A stretch of 64,000 nucleotides of DNA from Corynebacterium appendicis CIP 107643 (GCF_030408415.1 NZ_CP046976.1:496001-560000), one strand, 5' to 3'; shown: positions 42,129-51,330, counted from the first letter of the stretch. Numbers and translations: made by a program. The notes: generated by a model from the sequence alone, not told the origin.

Positions 42129-42918
42129 ATGCTCATGAAGGCCCAGCGATCAGCCGGAGGAAAACACCGCAAGATCCCCACCTCGCAAACCAAGAGCCGC
42201 GTAGCCCTGGTGGCCGTGGCCACGGGAGCGGTCTCGTCCGCGGGTATCGGGGGTGCCGCCGCCGCCACGCTGCAGACCCAGGCTGAAGCCTCGATCTCCC
42301 CGCAGGACACTGTCGGTGGCGTGCAGTTGGCCACCAATGACACCGCGCTGCCCCCGGACACGACGGAGACGGCCCCGCAGATCCTGACGATCTCAGAGTA
42401 TAAGCCGGTAACCAATATCAACGAGCAGTTGGACAAGGCGGTTGAGTACGCCGCCGAGCGCACCGAGGCCGCCCGCGCTGAGGCCGCACGTCTGGAAGCA
42501 GAACATTGAGGCAGAACGCCTGGCCAACGCCTCATCCGTGGTCAAACCCACTGAAGGCACCTTCACCTCCGGTTTCGGTATGCGCTGGGGCAGCCTCCAC
42601 GCAGGACTAGACATCGCCAACGTCGTGGGCACCCCAATTCTTGCGGCCATGGGCGGCACCGTCATCGACTCCGGACCGGCTTCCGGTTTCGGCCAGTGGA
42701 TCCGCATCCAGCACGATGACGGCTCCATTGCCGTCTACGGCCACATGGAAACCCTCGATGTCAGCGTGGGTGAGCAGGTCACCGCCGGCCAGAAGATCGC
42801 CGGCATGGGCAACCGAGGTTTCTCCACCGGTTCCCACCTGCATTTTGAGCTCTACCCGACCGGCAGCGGCGCCGTCGACCCCGCCCCCTGGTTCGCCCAG
42901 CACGGCATCACCTTCTAA
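42129..42918 (+). pseudogene. Secreted M23-family cell-wall peptidase, frameshifted
   Basis: Codons from 42129 give a signal-peptide-like N-terminus (hydrophobic about 25-50), a linker, then a coiled-coil start (A-A-R-A-E-A-A-R-L-E-A-E). Reading stops at TGA 42507-42509. In another phase the sequence resumes as I-E-A-E-R-L-A-N-A-S-S-V-V-K-P-T. The full LytM/M23 domain follows: H-A-G-L-D-I-A (first His and Asp), Y-G-H-M-E-T-L, and S-H-L-H-F-E-L-Y, ending at 42918. A two-base deletion near 42504 explains the break. An intact copy would cleave peptidoglycan cross-links. Confidence 0.85.
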
Positions 42919-43063
42919 CCTTCCCCCCCACCCGGGAGAAAACCCGGTCCTGACCCTCAGGCCAGCGCCTGTGGTCCGGATGTAAACATGCTCCCGGTCA
43001 TCTCACACTCCTCCGCCGAGGGCACCGAGGAGTAGTACAGGGGATTGTGTACTGTCTACGATT

Positions 43064-43395
43064 ATGAGCACGGTGACCGTCATTCACACCTCGGCGTTGT
43101 CCCGGGTGGGCCATGCCCTGTCCGATGACACCCGGACCGGGATCCTGTTGGCCTTGCGCCACGGGCCCGCCCGACCCTCGGACCTGGCCCGGCAGCTGGA
43201 TGTCTCCAAACAGGTGATGTCGAATCAGTTGGCCTGTCTGCGCGGATGCGGGCTGGTGGCCTCCACCCCCAGGGGCGCAACGTCTGGTATTCACTGGCTG
43301 ACCCCCAACTGGGTCACGCCCTCGGTGAGTTACTCGAGTTGGTGGTCACCATCGATCCGGCCTGTTGTTCGCCGGACGGGTGCACCTGCTCATGA
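43064..43395 (+). pseudogene. ArsR-family metal sensor, frameshifted
   Basis: The first 68 codons encode an ArsR winged helix (S-D-D-T-R-T-G-I-L-L, S-K-Q-V-M-S-N-Q-L-A-C-L-R-G-C-G). After A-S-T-P near 43270, one G is missing in the C5/G4 junction. The original frame resumes as G-R-N-V-W-Y-S-L-A-D and ends with a thiol-rich tail C-C-S-P-D-G-C-T-C-S at 43395. It resembles the CmtR gene of the same island in its C-L-R-G-C pair. In the current frame the product would run on to 43468 as unrelated sequence. Confidence 0.82.
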
Positions 43396-43496
43396 CCGCC
43401 TCGGTCCTGGAGGACTTCGTCGCCACCTTGCCGGGTCCCCCGGGGCCCACGGCCTCGACACCCCTTAATTTCCACCAGCGATAGAACGGACCCCTC

Positions 43497-44204
43497 GTGA
43501 GCACCCCCACCAACCGCACCACCTCCACCCGGCCCTCCGGGAATTGGAGAAAAGCCCAGATCATTGTCTGGGCGTTATTGGCAATCGTCGTCATCGCCGG
43601 GATCGTCGCCTTTTTCCTCGGCCGATCCGACTCCGCTTCTGCGCCCGCCCCGGAAACCGTGGCCAGTGATGCGGGGCAGGTGGTCCGGGACAACAGTCGG
43701 GTGCTGTCCCAGGCGCCGAACGAGAAGGCCGTGCTGGTGGAGTTCCTCGACTTCGAGTGCGAGGCCTGCCGGGCGGCTTACCCCTTCGTGGAGGAACTGC
43801 GTGCGGAGTACTCCGACACCGTCACCTTCGTCAACCGTTACTTCCCGCTGCCGGGTCACCGCAACTCCATGCCCGCTGCCGTGGCTGTGGAGGCTGCCGC
43901 CCAGCAGGGCCAGTACGAAGCGATGTACCACCGGATGTTTGAGACCCAGTCTGAGTGGGGTGAGTCCGCCGAGGACAACAGTGCGGTCTTCCGCGGCTTC
44001 GCCGAGGACCTGGGTCTGGACATGGCCGCCTTTGACGCCGCTGTGGCCGATCCGGCCACCGAGGAACGGGTCCGACTCGATGTGGCTGACGGCACGGCCC
44101 TGGGTGTGCGCGGCACCCCGACCTTCTTCCTCGACGGTCAGCTCCTGACCCCGGACTCCCTGGAGCAGTTCCGGGCCGAGGTCGACGCGGCCGCCGCCGA
44201 CTAA
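43497..44204 (+). CDS. DsbA-like thioredoxin-fold oxidoreductase, membrane anchored
   Basis: 235 residues from GTG 43497. A cytoplasmic tail and a membrane anchor (about 22-41) precede an extracytoplasmic thioredoxin fold. The active site is C88-E-A-C91 in F-L-D-F-E-C-E-A-C. The cis-proline loop is G-T-P-T-F-F-L-D. It introduces disulfides in exported proteins. The gene is followed after 9 bp by a VKOR gene, its natural re-oxidant, so the two form a complete oxidative folding pair. Their presence in a metal island suggests a role in protecting or maturing cysteine-containing exported proteins (inference). Confidence 0.9.
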   Translation: MSTPTNRTTSTRPSGNWRKAQIIVWALLAIVVIAGIVAFFLGRSDSASAPAPETVASDAGQVVRDNSRVLSQAPNEKAVLVEFLDFECEACRAAYPFVEELRAEYSDTVTFVNRYFPLPGHRNSMPAAVAVEAAAQQGQYEAMYHRMFETQSEWGESAEDNSAVFRGFAEDLGLDMAAFDAAVADPATEERVRLDVADGTALGVRGTPTFFLDGQLLTPDSLEQFRAEVDAAAAD

Positions 44205-44213
44205 CCCGAATCC

Positions 44214-44864
44214 ATGACGCACCCAGCCACCGCCGACGACAATGAGGTTCTTGTGACCGAGACGAACGACGACACCTTCCTGCCGGTCTTTGCCCGCCAG
44301 CGTCCTTTCGCCCTCATCCTGCTGGTCACCGGCGTGATCGGCTGGGTGGCCTCCGGCATCCTGGTGCTTGAACGCCTGGCCCTCTACGAGGACGCCGAGC
44401 ATGTCACCACCTGTGACATCAACGCCCTGGTCTCCTGCGGAAAAGTGATGGGAACCTGGCAGTCCGAACTCTTCGGCTTCCCCAACCCGTTGATCGGCAT
44501 CGTCGCCTTCGCCGTGGTCATCACCACCGCGATGGCCATGCTGTCGGGGGCACGCTTCGCCGACTGGTACTGGGGAGGTCTGCAGGCGGGTGTGACCGTG
44601 GGCCTGCTGTTCATCATCTGGCTGTGGTACCAGGCGCTGTTCGTCATCCATATTTTGTGCCTGTACTGCATGGTGGTGTGGGCGATGATGGTCCCGCTGT
44701 TTATCCTGCTCACAGTACGCAACCTCGCCCACGGCCTCTTCCCCGCCTCGCCTGCTGTGGTGCGGTTTGCCTCCCAGTGGGCAGGCACCCTGATCGCCGT
44801 GGTGTACGTCGCTGTGGCCGCCTCGGTGTTTTTCAGCTTCTACTCCGATTTCACCACCCTTTGA
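44214..44864 (+). CDS. Vitamin K epoxide reductase (VKOR) family membrane protein
   Basis: 216 residues. Five hydrophobic segments are visible. The conserved thiols are C67 and C75 in the loop (T-T-C-D-I-N-A-L-V-S-C-G) and the active-site pair C149-L-Y-C152. Bacterial VKOR passes electrons from DsbA-like partners to quinone. It lies 9 bp after the DsbA-like gene. Length and topology are normal, and the frame is intact. Confidence 0.92.
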   Translation: MTHPATADDNEVLVTETNDDTFLPVFARQRPFALILLVTGVIGWVASGILVLERLALYEDAEHVTTCDINALVSCGKVMGTWQSELFGFPNPLIGIVAFAVVITTAMAMLSGARFADWYWGGLQAGVTVGLLFIIWLWYQALFVIHILCLYCMVVWAMMVPLFILLTVRNLAHGLFPASPAVVRFASQWAGTLIAVVYVAVAASVFFSFYSDFTTL

Positions 44865-44910
44865 CGCTCATGCCCTGTGGTTTTTCACGCCTCTACCGAC
44901 AGCCCGGGGC

Positions 44911-45117
44911 TCACGCAGCTGCCTGCCGGCAGCACTGACGACCCCCACCACCAGACCCGGTGACGGTGGTGTCGCTTGAGCCCTGGGGCTTTGTCCAGTG
45001 TTGGACGAGCAGCTGCTGGGCCTCGTCCTGGCTGAGTTCATTGATGACCTCAGGGGATAGACGAAGATCCTGTTCCAGGGCCTGAAGCAGCCACGGCGGC
45101 AAGGTGGAGGTCGGGAA
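44911..45117 (-). pseudogene. C-terminal fragment of an unknown protein cut by IS6
   Basis: A minus-strand frame enters from the IS6 end (45117) and stops at 44911. It reads as plausible protein: P-W-L-L-Q-A-L-E-Q-D-L-R-L-S-P-E-V-I-N-E-L-S, then Q-L-L-V-Q-H-W, a Gly-rich stretch and R-Q-C-C-R-Q-A-A-A. The Cys pair near the end may be a metal ligand. No family is recognised. The lost N-terminus would lie beyond the IS6 insertion. Confidence 0.4.
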
Positions 45118-45871
45118 GGTGCTGTTGCAAAGTTGGGGCGGCAGGCAAAGCGCCGTGGAATGATCGAGCCTATGGCTATCTTCTCGGGTCGACGTGTCCC
45201 TCGCGAGGTCATCCTGTGGGCAGTACGGGGGTATTGCCGCTACGGCATCAACTATCGAGACCTCGAGGAAATGATGACCGAGCGCGGCGTGCGGTTCGAT
45301 CGCACCACGATTTACCGGTGGGTGCAGAAATACGCCCCTGAGCTGGACAAGCAGACACGGTGGTACCGGCAGGTACCTGATTGGCAGGCCAGTTCTTGGC
45401 GGGTGGATGAGACCTATATCCGGGTCGGCGGGAAGTGGTGCTACCTCTATCGGGCGATCACCACCGGTGGGCATACCCTGGGCTTTTATCTCTCCCTGAA
45501 GAGAAACGTGGCGGCGGCCAAGCGTTTCCTGGTCAAGACTCTGAGTCAAATACTTTAGCTGGGTATCCCAGAGTGATCAACACCGATAAAGCACCCTCCC
45601 TAGCCAGGGCAATCGCCGAGTTGAAGTCAGAGGGAATCTGCCCGCCAACAGTGGAACACCGGCAGGTGAAATACCTCAACAACGTCCTGGAAGGCGACCA
45701 TGGTCGGCTGAAGCGGGTCCTCGGGCCGGAAGGCGCGTTTAAGAACCGGACATCTGCGTACCGGACGCTCAAGGGTATGGAGGCGATGCACTCATTGCGG
45801 AAAGGGCAAGGCACGATGTTTGACCTCACGGGCAGCCGAATCCGGATGCGGTGATCGTCAGCCGGGGGTTC
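45118..45871 (+). mobile_element. IS6-family insertion sequence, 3'-truncated by IS256 copy 2
   Basis: The left end GGTGCTGTTGCAAAG is the standard IS6/IS26 terminal repeat. The matching right end is missing; the sequence runs directly into IS256 copy 2 at 45872. The transposase is also frameshifted. Confidence 0.82.
45172..45854 (+). pseudogene. IS6-family transposase, frameshifted
   Basis: From ATG 45172 (M-A-I-F-S-G-R-R-V-P-R-E) the frame covers the HTH and the first catalytic Asp (W-R-V-D-E-T-Y-I-R-V). It then drifts to a stop at 45558. The correct continuation in another phase reads T-L-A-G-Y-P-R-V-I-N-T-D-K-A-P-S (second Asp), then V-E-H-R-Q-V-K-Y-L-N-N and E-G-D-H-G-R-L-K (Glu region), ending at 45854. 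The shift lies near 45535-45545. Confidence 0.8.
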
Positions 45872-47296
45872 GGGTTGTGCCCCTTAGTGTGGTGTAATGC
45901 TTGCAGATGGTGGGCCCTGCGAAATAGTGGGGTGGCCACCGCCAGTAACCTTTCGACTCAACTACCACATCTCACCGAAAGGCACATGACGATGACCACT
46001 GCACCGTATTCTATCGACCCGGCAACCTACTTGGATGATCTGCTCGCCCAAGCTTCCCCGGACCTGATGCGGCAGATGCTGCAAGGGTTTATCAACCAGA
46101 TCCTCTCCGCCCAGGCCGACACCGTTTGCGGCGCCGAATACGGTGTTGCTTCCACCGAGCGGGTCAACCACCGCAACGGGTACCGCCACCGTGACCTTGA
46201 CACCCGTGTCGGCACGATCGATGTGGCAGTACCGAAGTTGCGCCACGGAGCGTTCTTCCCGGACTGGCTGTTAGAGCGCCGTACGCGTGCAGAACGGGCA
46301 CTCTCAACGGTGATTGCCACGTGCTATCTCAAGGGGGTCTCCACCCGCAGGATGAATGACCTGGTGGCAACACTTGGGATTGCCAATATGTCGAAATCCC
46401 AAGTCTCACGCATGTCGGAAGAACTCGGCGAGATGGTCGCCGACTTCAAAAACCGCCCGCTTGATCCCGGCGGCTACGCCTACCTGTCGTGTGACGCGTT
46501 GACGATCAAAGTGCGCGAAGGCGGGCGTGTGGTCAAATGCTCGGTGCTGCTAGCTACCGGGGTCAACGCCGATGGGTATCGCGAAATGCTCGGCATGCAC
46601 GTGGCCACAGCTGAGTCCAACGCGTCGTGGAAAGGCTTCTTCCAAGACTTAAAAGCCCGCGGGCTTACCGGCGTCTTCCTTATCACCAGTGACGCCCATG
46701 AAGGCATTCAGCACGCAATTTCCGAAGTGCTGCCCGATGCGTCGTGGCAGCGGTGCCGCACTCATTTCGCGAAGAACCTTTACGAGAAAGTCCCAAAGAC
46801 CCAGTGGCCGATGGTCTCTGCGATGTTCCAGACCATCTTCCAGCAACCCGACGCCCAATCCACCTGGGCCCAAGCCCGCGAAGTGGTCGACCTGCTGGAA
46901 CCGAAGTTCCCACAGGTTTCGGCGTATTTGGAGGAATCACTCGATGAAGTGTTGGCGTTTACCGCAGCGCCGAAACCAGTGTGGACGAAGGTGTGGTCGA
47001 ACAACCCCACCGAGCGGTTAAACCGGGAAATCCGCCGGCGCACCGATGTCGTGGGCATCTTCCCGAACCGCGAATCCATCATCCGGCTTGTCGGGGCGGT
47101 TCTTGCCGAGCAGCATGACGATTGGATCCAGCAAAAACGCTACATGTCACTGTCCGCACTCGAACACACCAAACATCTCATGCACCGACAAGGAGACGAC
47201 CATGGTGACCAGCACCAGCTAACCGCCTAATCAAACACCGAACTTCATACCGAGCCGAAAGCACACACGGCTACACCACTACACGGGACTTGACCC
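45872..47296 (+). mobile_element. IS256-family insertion sequence, copy 2
   Basis: 1425 bp, the same ends and length as copy 1 at 31073-32497 but in the opposite orientation. The flanks (GGGGGTTC left, GGCACTTG right) show no target duplication. The two copies enclose 13.4 kb of metal and redox genes. Confidence 0.9.
45986..47230 (+). CDS. IS256-family transposase, copy 2
   Basis: 414 residues, identical in sequence to the copy-1 transposase where I compared them, with the same M-T-M-T-T-A-P-Y-S start. Catalytic segments C-D-A-L-T-I, T-S-D-A-H-E-G and N-N-P-T-E-R-L-N-R are all present. The identity implies recent duplication or gene conversion between the copies. Confidence 0.94.
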   Translation: MTMTTAPYSIDPATYLDDLLAQASPDLMRQMLQGFINQILSAQADTVCGAEYGVASTERVNHRNGYRHRDLDTRVGTIDVAVPKLRHGAFFPDWLLERRTRAERALSTVIATCYLKGVSTRRMNDLVATLGIANMSKSQVSRMSEELGEMVADFKNRPLDPGGYAYLSCDALTIKVREGGRVVKCSVLLATGVNADGYREMLGMHVATAESNASWKGFFQDLKARGLTGVFLITSDAHEGIQHAISEVLPDASWQRCRTHFAKNLYEKVPKTQWPMVSAMFQTIFQQPDAQSTWAQAREVVDLLEPKFPQVSAYLEESLDEVLAFTAAPKPVWTKVWSNNPTERLNREIRRRTDVVGIFPNRESIIRLVGAVLAEQHDDWIQQKRYMSLSALEHTKHLMHRQGDDHGDQHQLTA

Positions 47297-47343
47297 GGCA
47301 CTTGAGGTGGCGGCCAGCAGGGACGTCGACAAGCTGTCAAAGC

Positions 47344-49266
47344 CTATCTGCCTCGCGGTGCGCTGTGGTTGCGTGCGGGCCACCAGAAACGCTCGCCGAG
47401 CAGCTGCACGGCCGCCGGAACCACGAGTGTCCGCACGACAAGGGTGTCTAGGAGGACACCGAGACAAATCACGATGCCGATCTGCGCTAGCACTACGAGC
47501 GGGAGCACGCCGAGGGCCGCGAACACGGCGGCCAAAAGGATGCCCGCCGAAGTGATCACCCCGCCGGTGCTGGATAGAGCGCGAAGGATTGCCTCGGGGG
47601 TGCCGTACTCCTCCGACTCTTCTCTCGCGCGGGTGACCAGGAAGATCGTGTAGTCGATTCCCAGGGCCACGAGAAAGACGAATGCATAGAGCGGAGTGCT
47701 CGAATCGAAACGCTCGAAACCGAAGATGTGGTGCGAGACCCACCAGCCCAGCCCGAGAGCAGCGACGTTAGTCAGTAAGACCGAGGCGGTCATGACTAGC
47801 GGTGCGGCGAGTGATCGCAGAATGACGATAAGGCTGAGCAGGATCAAGAGGAGAACCGCGGGAAAGATGACGCGCCGATCTTCGCCCGCGGCGGTTTCGG
47901 TGTCAAACAGCTCCGCGTCTGGCCCGCCTACGCTCGCATCGATCCCGTCCAGGGCCCGGCGAACCTGCTCGGTGTCTCCCCCGGAGACCTCCAGCGATCC
48001 CTCGGCTGGTGTGACGGAGAGCCCGGCGGCCTCGAGCGCCGCGGTGGCCTCATCAGGGAAATCGGTGGACACAACAGCGGGCGTGGCAGATGCGTCGGGG
48101 AACTTTTCTCCAAGTGCCTCAGCGGCGCTGATGGATTCAGGCTTATCGATGAACTGGTCGGATTGTGTCAACCCGGTGGTCACCTGGAGAGTGCCGAGAC
48201 TCATCACTCCGAGCGCGGCGAGGGCGGTGGCAAGGATGGTGGCCGGGCGCGCATGGACGAAGCCGCCAACCCGGTCGAACAGGCGGTGTTCTACTCTCTC
48301 TTCTATCCTGGGTGCGCGCGGCCAGAAGATCCACCTGCCGAACAGCACTAGGACACCAGGGAGTACGAAAGCCCCGAAAAGTAGCGCGACCGTCACACCA
48401 AACGCGGCGGCGGCGCCGAGGGCCCTTGTTGTGGGTGTCTGGGAGAATAAAAGACAGAGGACACCGAGGATCACGGTGAGCGCGGACGCGCAGATAGTCT
48501 TCACCGTGGGCAGCCAGGCGCGCGACATCGCCTCGAACCGGTCATCGTGGTGGGTGAGCTCGTCCCGGTAGCGTGAAATCAGCAAGAGCGCGTAATTCGT
48601 TCCGGCACCAAAGACGAGCACGGAGAGGATGCCACCGGTCGAATCATTCCACTGCATCCCCATGAGGTCGAGGAAGCGCGGATACATTGCGGCGACCAGT
48701 CTGTCCGCCACACCAATGACCAGAAGTGGAATGCCCCAGAGGATAGGGGAGCGGTAGGTGAACACCAGCAGCACCGCGACGATGACGGCGGTGACCGTTA
48801 GAAGCTTGAAGTTGGCCCCGGAAAAAACCCCTGACAGGTCGGCGCTGATGGCAGCCGGGCCCGTAACCTGAGATTCGACACCAGCTGGCAGATCAGCAGA
48901 AGCGCGTTCACGCAGCTGGCTGACCGCGTCGACGTTGTCACTGAGTGATTCAGATGTTACCTCCACGGGCACGATCGCGGCATCGATCGCCGCGTTGGGA
49001 ACCAAGGGCCCGCCCAGCTCACTGGCTTTCCGCTGCAGTTCACCGAAGGACTCAGAGGTTAGCCCGGTATAGAGCACGATCGCTGCTGCGGATTCGTCGC
49101 CGCTCTCACCGCGCTCTGCTGCGACGCGGGTGGAGTCGAATCCATCTGGAAGCATCGCGGTGGCCGACTGCGGCGCCTCTATCGGACTGAGGGAAATAAG
49201 GAACGCAGCTAGGCCAATCAAAACTAGCGACAACCAGCGCAGTGAGCGGATAAGGGACGGCGGCAC
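47344..49266 (-). CDS. MMPL/RND-family membrane transporter
   Basis: 640 residues from GTG 49266, chosen because GAAGGAG lies 5-6 bases upstream; an upstream TTG (49305) lacks such a site. Twelve helices are arranged as 1 + 5 + 1 + 5 with two extracytoplasmic loops (about 30-145 and 345-455), the MMPL layout. G-A-G-T-N-Y-A-L-L-L-I-S-R-Y-R and G-I-D-Y-T-I-F-L-V-T-R are the paired G-x-x-x-D-Y/N-Y motifs of the proton relay. Note Asn in place of Asp in the first. Mycobacteriales use MMPL proteins to export envelope lipids, but the substrate here is unknown. Confidence 0.9.
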   Translation of the reverse strand: MPPSLIRSLRWLSLVLIGLAAFLISLSPIEAPQSATAMLPDGFDSTRVAAERGESGDESAAAIVLYTGLTSESFGELQRKASELGGPLVPNAAIDAAIVPVEVTSESLSDNVDAVSQLRERASADLPAGVESQVTGPAAISADLSGVFSGANFKLLTVTAVIVAVLLVFTYRSPILWGIPLLVIGVADRLVAAMYPRFLDLMGMQWNDSTGGILSVLVFGAGTNYALLLISRYRDELTHHDDRFEAMSRAWLPTVKTICASALTVILGVLCLLFSQTPTTRALGAAAAFGVTVALLFGAFVLPGVLVLFGRWIFWPRAPRIEERVEHRLFDRVGGFVHARPATILATALAALGVMSLGTLQVTTGLTQSDQFIDKPESISAAEALGEKFPDASATPAVVSTDFPDEATAALEAAGLSVTPAEGSLEVSGGDTEQVRRALDGIDASVGGPDAELFDTETAAGEDRRVIFPAVLLLILLSLIVILRSLAAPLVMTASVLLTNVAALGLGWWVSHHIFGFERFDSSTPLYAFVFLVALGIDYTIFLVTRAREESEEYGTPEAILRALSSTGGVITSAGILLAAVFAALGVLPLVVLAQIGIVICLGVLLDTLVVRTLVVPAAVQLLGERFWWPARNHSAPRGR

Positions 49267-49507
49267 GCCAGCTCCTTCTTTCGGGGTAGTTGACTCCACC
49301 CACAATATCCGCCGACCTTTACATGCGATCCCTTTTAGTCGAGTAGTCTCGCACTCACCTCAAACGGTTCGAGGCTCCGAGGTGATTCCCAATGCTCGTT
49401 TGTTCACCTGAAATGCGGGGTCAGAACCGAAAATCACCTGTTTGGCCGAATCTAATCCGATAGCCTAGGCCTCGTCCGTTTCAATCTGCCCGCTGCCCCC
49501 AAAACTC
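49267..49507. other. Intergenic region upstream of the MMPL gene; no gene seen
   Basis: About 240 bp with no convincing open frame or RNA. It should contain the MMPL promoter on the minus strand. A T-arm-like GGTTCGAGGCTCC segment near 49367 does not extend to a cloverleaf. Confidence 0.4.
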
Positions 49508-49549
49508 AATCCCCTACCAGGAGAAATTCAATTCCCGGTAGGGGATTTT
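49508..49549. terminator. Hairpin terminator downstream of ohr
   Basis: AATCCCCTACC and GGTAGGGGATT form an 11-bp stem around an 18-base loop. TTTT follows on the plus strand and TTGAGTTTT on the minus strand, so it may serve ohr. Confidence 0.65.
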
Positions 49550-49570
49550 GCTACTTAACCCGCAGCGGCT

Positions 49571-49990
49571 CTAATCCTCCGCCACGGTGACGGTGACATC
49601 GATATTCCCGCGGGTGGCTTTCGAGTAGGGGCACGTCTCGTGGGCAGCGTCGGCAAGCGCTTGGGCATCCTCCGGGGTGATGCCGGGGATGGTGACCTCA
49701 AGCACGACGCTGAGGAAAAAGCCCTCGGAGCCCTTGTTGAGGGTAACGCGCGCGCCGACGGCGGAGTCGGTGACATCAGCCTTCTTGCTCTTGGCCACGG
49801 CCTTCAACGCAGAGTGGAAGCAGGCGGCGTAGCCGGCAGCGAAGAGCTGCTCAGGGTTAACGCCCTCGCCATTGCCCCCCATTTCCTTCGGGGCGTTCAT
49901 GGTGAAGTCGAGGCTGGAGTCTTGGACTACAGTGCGGCCATTGCGGCCGTCGCCAGTGGAGAGCGCTTCGGTGGTGTATGCGGCGGTCAT
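49571..49990 (-). CDS. ohr: Organic hydroperoxide resistance protein (Ohr/OsmC family)
   Basis: 139 residues. The two catalytic cysteines are C57 (in A-A-C-F-H-S-A-L) and C120 (in E-T-C-P-Y-S-K-A-T-R-G-N), with the Ohr signature N-P-E-Q-L-F-A-A-G-Y-A. Ohr reduces organic hydroperoxides in the cytoplasm using lipoylated proteins as electron donor. ATG 49990 is preceded by AAGGAG at good spacing. No OhrR/MarR regulator is next to it, which is unusual. It is monocistronic with its own terminator. Confidence 0.93.
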   Translation of the reverse strand: MTAAYTTEALSTGDGRNGRTVVQDSSLDFTMNAPKEMGGNGEGVNPEQLFAAGYAACFHSALKAVAKSKKADVTDSAVGARVTLNKGSEGFFLSVVLEVTIPGITPEDAQALADAAHETCPYSKATRGNIDVTVTVAED

Positions 49991-50265
49991 GAATAACTCC
50001 TTTGTTTGTTGACGGGGCCTTCGGCCACCGATCGTACGCGGGAAAGCAAGCTAGTTCGCCAGAGCCGTGACGAGTTCCCTCGACGTGGTGAACGCCTCAC
50101 GCGAGGCGTTGTCGGAGCACTCGCGCAGGATGTAGTGGATGGCAGCGCCAGACCACATTCGCGGCTTTGTGAATTGCTCCTCACTAGTCGGTGACTGGGC
50201 TATCAATCCAACTAATGAGGAGCAGTTCAGGTGTCGCTTTCGACGCCCCATTTCTGGCGTGGACG

Positions 50266-51330
50266 CTAGAGCTCCGGCGACACCAAAATTTTCACCGCGG
50301 TCTCGTTGCGGTTGATAAGGGTGTCAAAGCCCTCGTCGACGACGCCGTCGAAACCGATCTTGCCGGTGATGAACGGTTTGAGGTTGACCTTGCCCTCCTC
50401 GACCAGCTTGATGGTCTTCGGGTGGTCGTGCGCGTAGCCGATGATGCCGCGCAGGGTCAGCTCCTTCATCACCACAGCGTGGATGTCGAGTTCGGCCTTC
50501 TTGGACCAGATGGACTCGACAACCAGGGTGCCCTGCAGCTTGAGGCAGTCGACGAGCTGGTCGAGCACCACATTGACCGAGGTGCACTCGAATGCGACAT
50601 CAGCGCCCTTGCCGTCGGTGATCTTCTGGATCTCTTCCTTGAGGTCCTGCGACGACGGGTCGATAGCGTGGTCTGCGACGCCGGCATCGAGCGCTTTCTG
50701 GCGGCGCAGTTCCGACAGCTCGGAGACGACCACTGTGCAGCCGTATGCCTTAGCAACGGCCGCGGTGAGCAGGCCGATCGGGCCCGCGCCACCGATAAGC
50801 GCCACATCGCCTTCGTTAGCCCCGGAGGCGACGAAGCCGTGGTGGGCGACAGACAGCGGTTCAATCAACGCGGCCTCGTCGAGTGGCACATCGTTGTTGA
50901 TCGGGTGCACCCAACGGCGCTGCACCGCGATCTGCTCGGACAAGCCGCCACCGCCACCGGCCAAGCCGATGAAGTTGACGTCCGGGTGCAGGTTGTACGG
51001 GCCCGGCTTCGTCGGGTCGATGTCGTCGGGGAGCACGTACGGTTCCACAATCACATGCTGGCCGACCTCGATGTCGTCCACGCCGTCGCCGAGGGCCGCG
51101 ACCACACCGGAGAACTCGTGGCCAAGCGTGACCGGCATTTCCTCGCCGGTCACTGGGTGCGGGGCACCCTTATCCGGGACGAAAATCGGGCCGTCGAGGT
51201 ACTCGTGCAGGTCGGTGCCGCAGATGCCGCACCAAGCGATGTCGATCAGCACCTCGCCCGGGCCTGCGACAGGCGCATCGATCTCCTCGACGCGGATGTC
51301 CTTTTGACCGTGATAGCGAACTGCTCTCAT
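50266..51330 (-). CDS. Zinc-dependent 2,3-butanediol/alcohol dehydrogenase (MDR family)
   Basis: 354 residues from ATG 51330, behind AAAGGAG; an upstream in-frame ATG (51345) is less well placed. The catalytic zinc site is C-G-I-C-G-T-D-L-H (about 34-42) and G-H-E-F-S-G-V (about 70-76). The Rossmann motif G-G-A-G-P-I-G-L-L lies near 180. The structural four-Cys lobe of classical ADH is absent, as in butanediol dehydrogenases. The most likely reaction is NAD-dependent oxidoreduction of acetoin and 2,3-butanediol; other sec-alcohols are possible. Confidence 0.87.
   Translation of the reverse strand: MRAVRYHGQKDIRVEEIDAPVAGPGEVLIDIAWCGICGTDLHEYLDGPIFVPDKGAPHPVTGEEMPVTLGHEFSGVVAALGDGVDDIEVGQHVIVEPYVLPDDIDPTKPGPYNLHPDVNFIGLAGGGGGLSEQIAVQRRWVHPINNDVPLDEAALIEPLSVAHHGFVASGANEGDVALIGGAGPIGLLTAAVAKAYGCTVVVSELSELRRQKALDAGVADHAIDPSSQDLKEEIQKITDGKGADVAFECTSVNVVLDQLVDCLKLQGTLVVESIWSKKAELDIHAVVMKELTLRGIIGYAHDHPKTIKLVEEGKVNLKPFITGKIGFDGVVDEGFDTLINRNETAVKILVSPEL

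Noticed and set aside
31073..47296. Simple composite transposon with matching outer target duplications
   Set aside because: The outer flanks (CTTCTGGA and GGCACTTG) do not match, and neither single copy has a duplication.
49360..49400. Possible tRNA in the gap before the MMPL gene
   Set aside because: A T-arm-like segment is present but no acceptor, D or anticodon arms could be folded around it.
50051..50251. Minus-strand 66-codon frame upstream of ohr (ends E-L-V-T-A-L-A-N)
   Set aside because: No ribosome site, no recognised family and no typical regulator motif. It may be a decayed gene end, but support is too weak to list.
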